Source: an uncultured Kineothrix sp.
Lineage (GTDB): Bacteria; Bacillota; Clostridia; Lachnospirales; Lachnospiraceae
DNA: 64,000 nucleotides
Assembly: GCA_910587275.1 (NCBI GenBank)
Contig: CAJUMD010000001.1
Coordinates: 1 to 64,000 of the forward strand
Direction of reading: 5' to 3'
This document shows, piece by piece, positions 46,908 to 55,210 of the stretch; position 1 is the stretch's first letter; each line of letters opens with the position of its first letter. A program made the position numbers and the translations under genes. Under the pieces are notes generated by a model. The model made no database searches. It saw nothing but the letters and a program-made list of their open reading frames with translations, and had not been told where the DNA came from.

Positions 46908-47979
46908 ATTAAAGAACATTACGAAAAAAAGGTTATTTTTGCCGATTTTCAGTATGATTCTCGTAATACTGATTAATGTGGTTTATGATATTGCCAGCGG
47001 AAATCCGCCGTTTTCTTTTTTCAGTATTACCATCCGTCCAATTACGGGCGGCAGCAGTGTGCTGTTCGGGCGTCTCATTGATATCCTGAACAGGGGAAGT
47101 GAGGTGGCGATTCTTGCCATCGGTATGACGCTTGTGGTATCGTCTTCGGCAGGTACGGATATTTCCGTTGGCTCCGTTATGAGTCTTTCGGGCGGTCTGT
47201 GCTGTATGCTGCTGGCAGGATACGGTGTAACAAACGTATCCGAATATGCAAGCCCTCTTTGGGTGGGGCTTTTGGCGGGCATCGGCATTGCGTGTGTCTG
47301 CGGTCTGTTCAACGGGTTCCTGGTGGCTTACCTGAATATACAGCCTATGGTTGCCACTTTGATTTTGTGGTCGGCGGGGCGTGCCATCGGACTGCTTTTG
47401 TGCAACAGCCAAATTGTGTATGTGCGTGTGCCTTCCTTCCAGATATTCGGCTCCTATGTGGGAATCATTCCGACGCCCATCATTATTGCGGCGGTATGCA
47501 TCTTAATTGCGGCATTGGTATTGCGTTTTACTGCTCTCGGCACATTTATCCAGGGTGTCGGCATCAATAAAAAGGCAGCGAGGATTTCCGGTTTTAATTC
47601 TTCAAAGATTATCCTGTTAACCTATGTGATTTGCGGTCTGTGTGCAGGCATTGCGGGTTTGGTGGCAACTTCCCGTATTTACTCCGCGGATACGAACAAT
47701 ATCGGACTGAACATGGAGCTGGATGCCATTCTTGCGGTTGCGCTTGGCGGAAACAGTCTTGGGGGCGGTAAATTCAACCTTGCGGGTTCCGTTATCGGCG
47801 CTTATACCATTCAGTCCGTGACTACCACGCTGTATGCGCTGGGTATATCTTCCGCACAGGCGCCGGTGTTTAAGGCAATTGTCGTAATTCTGATTGTCGT
47901 AATCCAGGCGGAGCCGGTAAAGGAATACTTTAAAAAGATGTCCGCAAAGAAACTGGCTGCAAAGGAGGCGAGGTCATGA
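46900..47979 (+). CDS. ytfT: sugar ABC transporter permease, YtfT type
   Basis: A permease of about 359 residues with eight or more TM helices. ATG 46900 is chosen because GGGAGGTGG is well placed; it overlaps the ATPase gene by eight bases. CUT2 permease motifs are seen in ILAIGMTLVVSSSAGTDISV and in FNSSKIILLTYVICGLCAGI and GGGKFNLAGSVIGAY. It ends overlapping the next permease start (ATGA), so the pair is translationally coupled. Confidence 0.92.
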   Translation: MGKLKNITKKRLFLPIFSMILVILINVVYDIASGNPPFSFFSITIRPITGGSSVLFGRLIDILNRGSEVAILAIGMTLVVSSSAGTDISVGSVMSLSGGLCCMLLAGYGVTNVSEYASPLWVGLLAGIGIACVCGLFNGFLVAYLNIQPMVATLILWSAGRAIGLLLCNSQIVYVRVPSFQIFGSYVGIIPTPIIIAAVCILIAALVLRFTALGTFIQGVGINKKAARISGFNSSKIILLTYVICGLCAGIAGLVATSRIYSADTNNIGLNMELDAILAVALGGNSLGGGKFNLAGSVIGAYTIQSVTTTLYALGISSAQAPVFKAIVVILIVVIQAEPVKEYFKKMSAKKLAAKEARS

Positions 47980-49007
47980 AAAACAAAAAGTTGAAAATCA
48001 ACAGTAATAACCTATTGCTGATTATCACCATTGTATTGTTCGTGCTGATGTATATCGGCGGATGCGTAGTGTATGCGGATAAGGGCTTTACCCGCCTGCA
48101 GACTTTCCTGTTTATCCTAATCGACAATGCTGGACTGATTTGCCTTGCCAGCGGCATGACCTGCGTCATGTTAACGGGCGGTATTGATATCTCCGTGGGC
48201 AGCGTGGTTGCCATGGACTGTATGATTATTGCCGTTGGAATCGAACGCTGGGGCTGGGGCAGTCCGGTACTGATGCTGCTGGTTTTGGCGGTGGGGCTTG
48301 TGTTTGGTCTGGTACAGGGATGGCTGATCGCTTATTTAAAGATACAGCCCTTTATCGTGACGATGGCGGGAATGTTCTTTGCCAGGGGCATGACGGCGGT
48401 CATATGTACCGAACAGGTGAGCATTACCAGCGACCCGTTTTTTACGAAACTTTCCAGTTTTAAAATCGAAATGCCTTTTGGTATCGGTGCATACGTGAAC
48501 AAAAAGGGGATTCCCCAAATTCCGTATGTCAGGGTTTCGGTTATCGTGGCATTGCTGGTGGTTTTGGCAGTGTTCCTGATGCTGCGCTACACGAGGTTCG
48601 GGCGGAGCATATATGCGGTAGGCGGTAACCAGCAGTCGGCAACGCTGATGGGGCTGGACGTGAAAAAAGTTACGTTAAAGGCATATGTGCTGTCCAGTTT
48701 CCTGGCATCCATCGGAGGCATCTGTTATTGCCTGAACACCATGTCGGGAACGACGACACAGGCAACCGGGCTGGAAATGAGCGCCATATCCTCGGCGGTC
48801 ATCGGCGGTACGCTGTTGACAGGCGGCGTGGGAAATGTGGTGGGGTCGCTGTTCGGTGTACTGATTAACGGTACGATTTCCAAACTGGTGCAGACCCATG
48901 GACAGCTCATCGGGGCTTGGGCGAATATCGTGACGGCAGTACTGCTTTGCTTCTTTATCGTGTTGCAGGCGGTGTTCGTGAAGGTGAAGGAGAGGAAGAA
49001 GGCTTAA
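47976..49007 (+). CDS. yjfF: sugar ABC transporter permease, YjfF type
   Basis: A 343-residue second permease with about eight TM helices. Conserved segments are LASGMTCVMLTGGIDISVGS, IQPFIVTMAGMFFARGMTAV and GGTLLTGGVGNVVGSLFGV. It pairs with YtfT to form the channel. The last gene of the operon; the long inverted repeat at 49025 starts 18 bp past its stop and may end transcription. Confidence 0.92.
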   Translation: MKNKKLKINSNNLLLIITIVLFVLMYIGGCVVYADKGFTRLQTFLFILIDNAGLICLASGMTCVMLTGGIDISVGSVVAMDCMIIAVGIERWGWGSPVLMLLVLAVGLVFGLVQGWLIAYLKIQPFIVTMAGMFFARGMTAVICTEQVSITSDPFFTKLSSFKIEMPFGIGAYVNKKGIPQIPYVRVSVIVALLVVLAVFLMLRYTRFGRSIYAVGGNQQSATLMGLDVKKVTLKAYVLSSFLASIGGICYCLNTMSGTTTQATGLEMSAISSAVIGGTLLTGGVGNVVGSLFGVLINGTISKLVQTHGQLIGAWANIVTAVLLCFFIVLQAVFVKVKERKKA

Positions 49008-49024
49008 AGGAGGGGGCAGCGGAC

Positions 49025-49350
49025 GCAGGAAACAGGCACGGAGCGCCATATGCGGTTTCCGCTGCCGTCCCGCCGGGGGGCGTTCCCCTTCCGTGTTTTT
49101 CAAATCCTGACTGCAAAAACGGAGATATTTCTAATTGCTTTCCCCGGATGATTTATGGTAAACGGCGGCGAAACTCCTCACTTCGTTCGTCAGACAACGC
49201 CGCCTGAAACGACCATAAATCATCCGGGGAAATCAATAAGAAATATCTCCGTTTTTTTTTGAACAGGATTTGAAAAACACGGAAGGGGAACGCCCCCCCC
49301 GGCAGGACGGCAGCGGAAACCGCATATGGCGCTCCGCGCCTGTTCCCTGC
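49025..49350. repeat. 326-bp long inverted repeat, MITE-like
   Basis: Two arms of about 145 bp (49025-49170 and 49198-49350) are nearly perfect reverse complements around a 27-bp centre containing CACTTCGTTCGTCAG. The innermost pairs are GGCGGCG/CGCCGCC. Both arms contain the words CCGGATGATTTATGGT and CAAATCCTG or their complements. It codes no convincing protein. Small arm-to-arm differences (such as the C-run length near 49293) show that it is not an assembly fold-back. It fills most of the gap between yjfF and the receptor gene, with nothing else seen at 49351-49462. Confidence 0.85.
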
Positions 49351-49462
49351 TGGTTACGGAGAATAGGGGGCTGCTGCTTCTTGGGGGATGGGTGTTGCTG
49401 TTTTCCATGCTTTCACCCGGTGGCAAGACCCTCCTTTTGGTGCGTCCGCCGCCGCTAATGCT

Positions 49463-50935
49463 TTATTGGTTATTCTTGGCGTTTATGATGCCGGAAAGCC
49501 TTTCCATTCCGGTCTGTACATTTTCCATGGAACCAAGGATAATCTGCACGCCGGATGCCTGCTCCTGTGTGGAAGCGCTGATTTCGGTGGTGTTTTCCAC
49601 GGAAGTGCGTGAAATGTCTTCTACCTGCTTCATGGCATGCTGTAAATTATCTTTAATGGTGACAATATTTGCCAGTTCTTCTTTTAACAAATCAATGACG
49701 GAGATAACCTGCTCGGAGGAGTGGAGGATGGCGTCAAAAATCTGTACGGTATCGTCCAGTTTCACGTTGGATTCATTGACGATGGTATTGTTGGAATCCA
49801 TCAGTCCGGTAATTTCCTTGACCGTAAAAATAATGTCTTTTAAGATGGCGTCAATCTTTTGGGTTGCCGTGGCGGATTCGCTGGACAGGGAGTTGATTTC
49901 GTCCGCGACTACGGCAAAGCCTTTTCCGGCTTCCCCTGCCCTTGCGGCCTCAATGGCTGCATTTAAGGCGAGCAGGTTTGTCTGCTTTGCAATTTGGCCG
50001 ATACTTTCGATGATTTCCCCGATGGAGCTGGATTTCTGCGCTAACAGGGTGACGCCTTCCGACGCTTTCTTTGTGGATTCGATGTTTTCCCGGAATTTCT
50101 TTGCAAGTTCCGTGATGGAGCGGATACCTTCGTCGTTCTTTTCTTTTAACAGTTTCATGTTTTCCACGGTTTGGGAAACCCGTTCTTCCGAATTAACAAT
50201 CATGTCGTTTAAGTCGCCGAAAATCTGGAGGCTTCCCTCCACCTGCTGAATCTGCGTATTGGCGTTGCCGGAAATTTCCTCTGTGGATGCGGCAATCTGA
50301 GTCGTGCTGGCTTCAAAACCGTGCAGGGAATCGTAAATGCTTTCGGAGGAACTCTGCAAACCTTCAAAAGCGCCGCGGATGTTTTCAAGCATTTCTTCCG
50401 CTTCATGCTCCTTGGATTCCACGGTTTGGAATAAAGTCCGCGCCCTTATCACAATCATGACCGAAACAAGGACGGCAAGGGCGTATACCATCCATGCGAA
50501 AACCCATATGGAAAGGGTATACATTGCCAAATATGCCTGAGGAAACAGAATCATGGCAATGACGTTCGGCACAACGGTAATGATGCTGCACATTTTAATC
50601 ATGGATAAATCATAATAAGGAACGGATAAAAACAATACGAGGAAATATGCTTCCACCATGGCGCCAAAACAGCCGGGGGTACCTAATACGATGACAATTG
50701 CCCCGCAAAACGGTAAAATGGAAATATATATGTACTTGGCGTATTTTCCGAGGACTTTTTCCAATGCCTTGGTAATCAGGCAGACAACTACCATGATTAG
50801 CGCGATACTGTCTTTTGCCTGGCCGCCGTTAAAAAGCAGTACATAAACAAATGCGACAATCGGTATTATGGATAAAAAAATGAACATAATTAAATTCATT
50901 CGTTTTTCTTCGTTTTTTAAAATCTCAAGGTTCAT
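49463..50935 (-). CDS. membrane chemoreceptor without external sensor domain
   Basis: A 490-residue methyl-accepting protein. The first 170 residues are a bundle of five or six hydrophobic helices (as in [20 protein letters not shown]) with no room for a periplasmic domain. The cytoplasmic coiled coil starts at about 175, and the tip [20 protein letters not shown] with [15 protein letters not shown] is intact. It resembles the N-terminal layout of the PilZ-fused receptor at 3783, but lacks the C-terminal domains. AGGAG lies at the right distance before the ATG. Upstream lies a 17-bp palindrome at 51161-51199. Confidence 0.9.
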   Translation of the reverse strand: MNLEILKNEEKRMNLIMFIFLSIIPIVAFVYVLLFNGGQAKDSIALIMVVVCLITKALEKVLGKYAKYIYISILPFCGAIVIVLGTPGCFGAMVEAYFLVLFLSVPYYDLSMIKMCSIITVVPNVIAMILFPQAYLAMYTLSIWVFAWMVYALAVLVSVMIVIRARTLFQTVESKEHEAEEMLENIRGAFEGLQSSSESIYDSLHGFEASTTQIAASTEEISGNANTQIQQVEGSLQIFGDLNDMIVNSEERVSQTVENMKLLKEKNDEGIRSITELAKKFRENIESTKKASEGVTLLAQKSSSIGEIIESIGQIAKQTNLLALNAAIEAARAGEAGKGFAVVADEINSLSSESATATQKIDAILKDIIFTVKEITGLMDSNNTIVNESNVKLDDTVQIFDAILHSSEQVISVIDLLKEELANIVTIKDNLQHAMKQVEDISRTSVENTTEISASTQEQASGVQIILGSMENVQTGMERLSGIINAKNNQ

Positions 50936-51160
50936 AATTCATTTCTCCTTCTGCTATTTGTTTCCGCAGGCAGCGATTCGCAAAAATGTGCCTGCAAAGC
51001 ACGTTTGGCGTTTTTCGTGTCTGGCTTATGCGATGCATATTTCGATATCATTGAAATAGTTTAGAATGTTTAAAACTTCTCCCCTCCTTTGAAAAAAGTT
51101 TTTTGCTTTTTATGGTTTGGGCATGTGGTTTTGCTGTGCCCAAAATCCCAATTTGGCATA

Positions 51161-51199
51161 GTACATAAAAAATATTATATAGTAATATTTTTTATGTAC
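51161..51199. repeat. 17-bp perfect AT-rich palindrome
   Basis: GTACATAAAAAATATTA and its exact complement flank a five-base centre (TATAG). It sits in the 701-bp divergent gap 50936-51636 between the receptor and transketolase genes. A T6 tract within the right arm could terminate transcription, or the site may bind a regulator. Apart from this, the element at 51263 and a promoter-like TAAAAT near 51590, no gene is seen in the gap. Confidence 0.6.
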
Positions 51200-51262
51200 A
51201 CTATTGTACCATGCAGCGGGAAAATAAACAATATTTTGTTCATGTTTTTCCGGGTGGATTGT

Positions 51263-51405
51263 AACAGTTCAGCCAGAAATGTTATGTTCGTTGGTGGGTA
51301 GGGACGTAAAAGCCAGGAGCACAACCCCCTGTCCGGTTTGTCCCTGGCTTTTACTGGTTATCAAAAAATGTAATGCCGTATCATAACATTTCGGGCCGAA
51401 CTGTT
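51263..51405. mobile_element. 143-bp MITE-like element with 24-bp terminal inverted repeats
   Basis: The ends AACAGTTCAGCCAGAAATGTTATG (51263-51286, written in part as AACAGTTCAGCC) and its near complement at 51382-51405 match at 22 of 24 positions. Inside, a 12-bp stem GTAAAAGCCAGG/CCTGGCTTTTAC spans 51306-51354. It encodes no protein. A diverged single copy of one end lies at 59568-59595. These features fit a non-autonomous miniature element or an intergenic repeat family. Confidence 0.55.
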
Positions 51406-51636
51406 GCGGTGGATTCCGCAGATTTTGCTTTGGTTTATCTGCCGACGGAAGGATGGGGATTAAGGAGCAAAGATGTCGTGTGTGCAATCGCGGAACGTGT
51501 TGCGCTCCGTGGAGTGAAACGGTAATGTGATCCCGAAATATTTGCAGAAAATGCACAAATGTCCTAGACTTGCTATTTAATGTATGATAAAATATTTTAG
51601 TAAAGATTAACACGCTTTATTTTTGGAGGAGAAACC

Positions 51637-52473
51637 ATGGAGAATCTGGAATTACAAAAAAAAGCCAATGAGGTGCGAAAAGGAATTGTGACAGCGGTTC
51701 ACAGTGCAAAAGCGGGACATCCGGGCGGTTCTTTGTCTGCGGCAGATGTGTATACATATCTGTATTTTGAGGAAATGAACATTGACCCGGCGAATCCTAA
51801 GATGGAGGACAGGGACCGTTTTGTACTGTCCAAGGGGCATACGGCGCCGGGGTTATATTCCACGCTGGCAAACAGGGGATTTTTCCCGGTGGAGGATTTG
51901 ACCACGCTGCGTAAGCTGGGCTCCTATTTACAGGGACATCCCGACATGAAACACATTCCGGGCGTGGATATGTCCAGCGGATCGCTGGGACAGGGCATTT
52001 CCGCAGCAGTGGGGATGGCACTTGGCGCGAAGATGAACGGAAAGGATTTCCGTGTATACACGCTGCTTGGCGACGGGGAACTGGAAGAAGGCCAGGTATG
52101 GGAGGCTTCCATGTTTGCCGGACACAGGAAACTGGATAACCTTGTGGTTATCGTGGATAACAATGGTTTGCAGATTGACGGTAAGATAGATGATGTATGT
52201 TCTCCTTATCCCATAGATAAGAAATTTGAGGCGTTTAATTTCCATGTCATCAATGTGGATGCCCATGATTTTGACGCTTTAAGGAGCGCTTTTAAAGAAG
52301 CGCGTGAGACAAAGGGTATGCCTACGGCAATCGTTGCCCACAGCCTGAAAGGAAAAGGCGTTTCCTTTATGGAAGGTTCGGTGGACTGGCATGGCAAGGC
52401 TCCGAACGATGAGCAGTATGCGGTAGCAATGGCAGACTTGGAAAGGATTGGTGAAGAACTATGTCAGAAGTAA
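51637..52473 (+). CDS. transketolase N-terminal subunit
   Basis: A 278-residue TPP-binding half of a split transketolase. The motif GDGELEEGQVWEASMFAG and the following NLVVIVDNNG bind TPP and Mg. KAGHPGGSLSAADVYTYLYF near the start holds the family His and Gly. TTTGGAGGAG precedes the ATG. It needs the C-terminal subunit in the next gene, overlapping by 13 bp. The enzyme transfers two-carbon units among pentose phosphates. Together with Rpe it processes xylulose-5-P from arabinose. Confidence 0.95.
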   Translation: MENLELQKKANEVRKGIVTAVHSAKAGHPGGSLSAADVYTYLYFEEMNIDPANPKMEDRDRFVLSKGHTAPGLYSTLANRGFFPVEDLTTLRKLGSYLQGHPDMKHIPGVDMSSGSLGQGISAAVGMALGAKMNGKDFRVYTLLGDGELEEGQVWEASMFAGHRKLDNLVVIVDNNGLQIDGKIDDVCSPYPIDKKFEAFNFHVINVDAHDFDALRSAFKEARETKGMPTAIVAHSLKGKGVSFMEGSVDWHGKAPNDEQYAVAMADLERIGEELCQK

Positions 52474-53405
52474 AGAAGATTGCGACGAGAGAAAGTTATG
52501 GTAATGCGTTAGTGGAACTGGGGGCAGAATATCCCAATCTGGTAGTGCTGGATGCGGATTTGGCGGCAGCGACCAAGACGGGTGTGTTTAAGAAGGCATA
52601 TCCCGACAGGCATATTGACTGCGGTATCGCGGAATGCAACATGGTGGGCATTGCGGCAGGGCTTTCTACCACGGGTCTGATTCCTTTTGTAAGTTCTTTT
52701 GCCATGTTTGCGGCAGGACGTGCTTTTGAACAGGTACGTAACTCGGTAGGATACCCCCACCTGAACGTAAAAATCGGCGCGACCCATGCGGGTATCACGG
52801 TAGGCGAGGACGGGGCGTCCCACCAGTGCAACGAGGATATTGCGTTAATGCGGACGATTCCCGGTATGGTGGTGATGTGTCCGGCAGACGATATCGAGGC
52901 GAAAGCGGCGGTAAGGGCTGCGGTGGAGCATGAAGGTCCCGTGTTCATCCGTTTTGGCCGTGCGGCATGTCCTGTGATTAATGACAGGCCGGATTACAAA
53001 TTTGAAATCGGAAAAGGAACGGTGGTCCGGGAAGGTACGGACGTTACTATCGTGGCTACCGGAATCTGCGTGGGAAGCGCTTTGGAAGCGGCGGAGAAGC
53101 TGGCGGAAGAAGGTGTGAGCGCGGAAGTGATTAACATCTGTACGATTAAACCTTTGGACGAAGAACTGATTATCGCATCGGCGAAGAAAACGGGAAAAGT
53201 GGTTACGGCAGAGGAACATTCCGTCATCGGCGGTTTGGGCAGCGCAGTCTGCGACGCACTTTGCAAGGCAGCTCCCGTGCCGGTATGCAAGATTGGTATG
53301 CAGGATGTATTCGGAGAGTCCGGCTCTGCGGCTGCTTTGGTGGAGAAATACGGTTTGGACGGCGCAGGGGTATATAAGACGGTGAAAGAATTCATCGGAA
53401 AGTGA
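52461..53405 (+). CDS. transketolase C-terminal subunit
   Basis: A 314-residue subunit with the pyrimidine-binding and C-terminal transketolase domains. Conserved: LVVLDADLAAATKT, DCGIAECNMVGIAAGLSTTG with the Glu that activates TPP, THAGITVGEDGASHQ, and EEHSVIGGLGSAVCD near the end. Overlaps the N-terminal subunit, so the two are translationally coupled. The split form is usual in many anaerobes and archaea. Confidence 0.95.
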   Translation: MSEVKKIATRESYGNALVELGAEYPNLVVLDADLAAATKTGVFKKAYPDRHIDCGIAECNMVGIAAGLSTTGLIPFVSSFAMFAAGRAFEQVRNSVGYPHLNVKIGATHAGITVGEDGASHQCNEDIALMRTIPGMVVMCPADDIEAKAAVRAAVEHEGPVFIRFGRAACPVINDRPDYKFEIGKGTVVREGTDVTIVATGICVGSALEAAEKLAEEGVSAEVINICTIKPLDEELIIASAKKTGKVVTAEEHSVIGGLGSAVCDALCKAAPVPVCKIGMQDVFGESGSAAALVEKYGLDGAGVYKTVKEFIGK

Positions 53406-53412
53406 GAATAGA

Positions 53413-54090
53413 ATGGATATGCTGGTTTTATCACCTTCTATTTTGGCGGCGGATTTTTCCGTGCTGGGAAAGCAGATTAAAGAAGCGGAAAGTGCAGGGG
53501 CACAGTATCTTCATATCGATGTGATGGACGGCAGCTTTGTCCCGTCGATTTCCTTCGGGATGCCGGTGGTGTCTTCCATCCGCGGGCTTACGGATATGGT
53601 GTTTGACGTGCATCTGATGATAGAGAAGCCGGAGCGGTATGTGGAGGAATTTGCCCGGATAGGGGCGGATATCATTACGTTTCATTTGGAAGCCGCCAAA
53701 CAGCCGGACGAGGTAATCGGTAAAATACACAGTTTGGGCAAAAAGGCGGGACTGTCCATCAAACCGGCAACCCCTGTGGAAGCGGTTCTCCCGTTCATCG
53801 ACCGGATTGACATGCTGTTAGTCATGACGGTGGAACCCGGTTTCGGAGGACAAAGTTACATACCGGCATCCACCGGGCGCATCCGTCAGGCAAGGGCGCT
53901 CTTTGAGCAGCACGGTCTGCAGACGGATATCCAGGTGGACGGCGGCATTACGGTGGATAACGTACGTGTGGCGCTGGAAGCGGGAGCGAATGTCATTGTG
54001 GCAGGAAGCGCCGTGTTCAAAGGCGATGTCGGCGCTAACGTGCAAAATATGTTCGGGGCATTTGAAAAATTCCGGAATGCGCAGGCGTAA
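53413..54090 (+). CDS. rpe: ribulose-phosphate 3-epimerase
   Basis: A 225-residue TIM-barrel enzyme interconverting ribulose-5-P and xylulose-5-P. Motifs LSPSILAADFSVLGKQI, HIDVMDGSFVPSISFG, VHLMIEKPERY, MTVEPGFGGQSYIP and IQVDGGITVDN hold the metal ligands and catalytic Asp. It follows the transketolase genes by seven bases, so the three form a non-oxidative pentose phosphate operon. Sequence divergence from typical bacterial Rpe is modest. A strong hairpin follows. Confidence 0.95.
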   Translation: MDMLVLSPSILAADFSVLGKQIKEAESAGAQYLHIDVMDGSFVPSISFGMPVVSSIRGLTDMVFDVHLMIEKPERYVEEFARIGADIITFHLEAAKQPDEVIGKIHSLGKKAGLSIKPATPVEAVLPFIDRIDMLLVMTVEPGFGGQSYIPASTGRIRQARALFEQHGLQTDIQVDGGITVDNVRVALEAGANVIVAGSAVFKGDVGANVQNMFGAFEKFRNAQA

Positions 54091-54158
54091 GCCATTCCAA
54101 ATCGTTTTGCGACGGGACGGTTATGTTAAGTCCCTGCATTTCTCCGGGGTTGATTGTT

Positions 54159-54206
54159 AAAAAAATCCCTGCTTTCTCCTGTTGGGGGAGACGGCGGGGA
54201 TTTTTT
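54159..54206 (+). terminator. intrinsic terminator after rpe
   Basis: A long hairpin with A7-TCCC at the 5' side and GGGGA-T6 at the 3' side, inner pairing CTCC/GGAG. The A and T tracts make it bidirectional-looking. Confidence 0.82.
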
Positions 54207-54290
54207 GTGTTATGATAATAGGGCGTGTTTATGTAAATGCAGATGGAAACATGCGGAAAAGGAAGTAAAAGAAGAAAGAAGGAACAAGGG

Positions 54291-55166
54291 ATGTATAAGA
54301 AATTGGGACGGAACGATGCCTGCTGGTGTGGGAGCGGAAGAAAATACAAAGCCTGCCATGAGAGGTTTGACGAGAGGATTATTAAGTGCCAGATGGACGG
54401 GCATATCATTCCGGACAGGGATATGATAAAGACGAAGAAGCAGATTGACGGTATACGGGAAAGCGGGCTGCGCAACATTGCGGTTTTGGATTATGTGGCG
54501 GAGAATATCAGGGTTGGGATGAATACGGGGGAAATCGACCGTATGGTGTATGAGAAGACGAAGGAGCTGGGCGGGATACCGGCGCCGCTGCATTATGACG
54601 GTTATCCCAAGAGCGTATGCACTTCCGTGAACAGTCAGGTCTGCCATGGGATACCTTCCGAGGATGTGGTTTTGCAGGAAGGGGATATTGTAAATGTGGA
54701 TATTTCTACCATATATAAAGGATTTTTCTCGGATTCCTCCCGCATGTTCTGTATTGGCGAGATATCCAAAGAAGCGGCGGACCTGGTGCGTATTGCGAAG
54801 GAGTGCATGGAGAAGGGAATCGAACAGGTGAAACCGTGGCGCTTTCTCGGCGACATGGCGGACGCGGTGAACAGCCATGCCAGGGCAAACGGGTGCAGCG
54901 TGGTGCGGGATATCGGCGGACACGGCGTGGGCATCGAATTCCATGAGGATCCTTTTGTCAGTTACGTGACAAAAAAAGGGACGGAGATGTTAATGGTGCC
55001 GGGGATGGTATTTACCATAGAGCCGATGGTGAACCAGGGGACGGACGAGATTTACGTGGATGACGGAAACGGATGGACCGCCTATACCGATGACGGAAAA
55101 CTGTCGGCGCAATGGGAAGTGACGGTGGCGGTGACGGAAGACGGATGTGAAATTTTGGCATATTAA
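54291..55166 (+). CDS. map: methionine aminopeptidase with N-terminal SEC-C zinc motif
   Basis: A 291-residue type I methionine aminopeptidase. ATG 54291 is preferred to an upstream in-frame ATG at 54237 because GAAGGA lies before it. A SEC-C zinc motif opens the protein (NDACWCGSGRKYKACH), an extension found in some clostridial enzymes that may bind the ribosome. The catalytic domain has VCHGIP, VDISTIYKGFFSDSS (two Asp ligands), GGHGVGIEFHEDP (His ligand), VFTIEPM and WEVTVAV (Glu ligands). All five metal ligands are visible. It removes the starting Met from new proteins. Confidence 0.95.
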   Translation: MYKKLGRNDACWCGSGRKYKACHERFDERIIKCQMDGHIIPDRDMIKTKKQIDGIRESGLRNIAVLDYVAENIRVGMNTGEIDRMVYEKTKELGGIPAPLHYDGYPKSVCTSVNSQVCHGIPSEDVVLQEGDIVNVDISTIYKGFFSDSSRMFCIGEISKEAADLVRIAKECMEKGIEQVKPWRFLGDMADAVNSHARANGCSVVRDIGGHGVGIEFHEDPFVSYVTKKGTEMLMVPGMVFTIEPMVNQGTDEIYVDDGNGWTAYTDDGKLSAQWEVTVAVTEDGCEILAY

Positions 55167-55210
55167 CGGCGTGCGCAGGCGCCACAGGTTTTGGACGGGA
55201 GGAACGTTCT

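Noticed and set aside
48917..49426. Small open frames within the long inverted repeat
   Set aside because: They use the repeat arms in both directions, giving near-identical peptides, and lack ribosome binding sites.
50990..51070. Sigma-28 type promoter before the chemoreceptor at 49463
   Set aside because: TAAA occurs on the minus strand, but the GCCGATAA-type -10 is not matched at the right spacing.
51089..51301. 70-residue hydrophobic open frame
   Set aside because: It spans the palindrome and the start of the MITE-like element, with no ribosome binding site.
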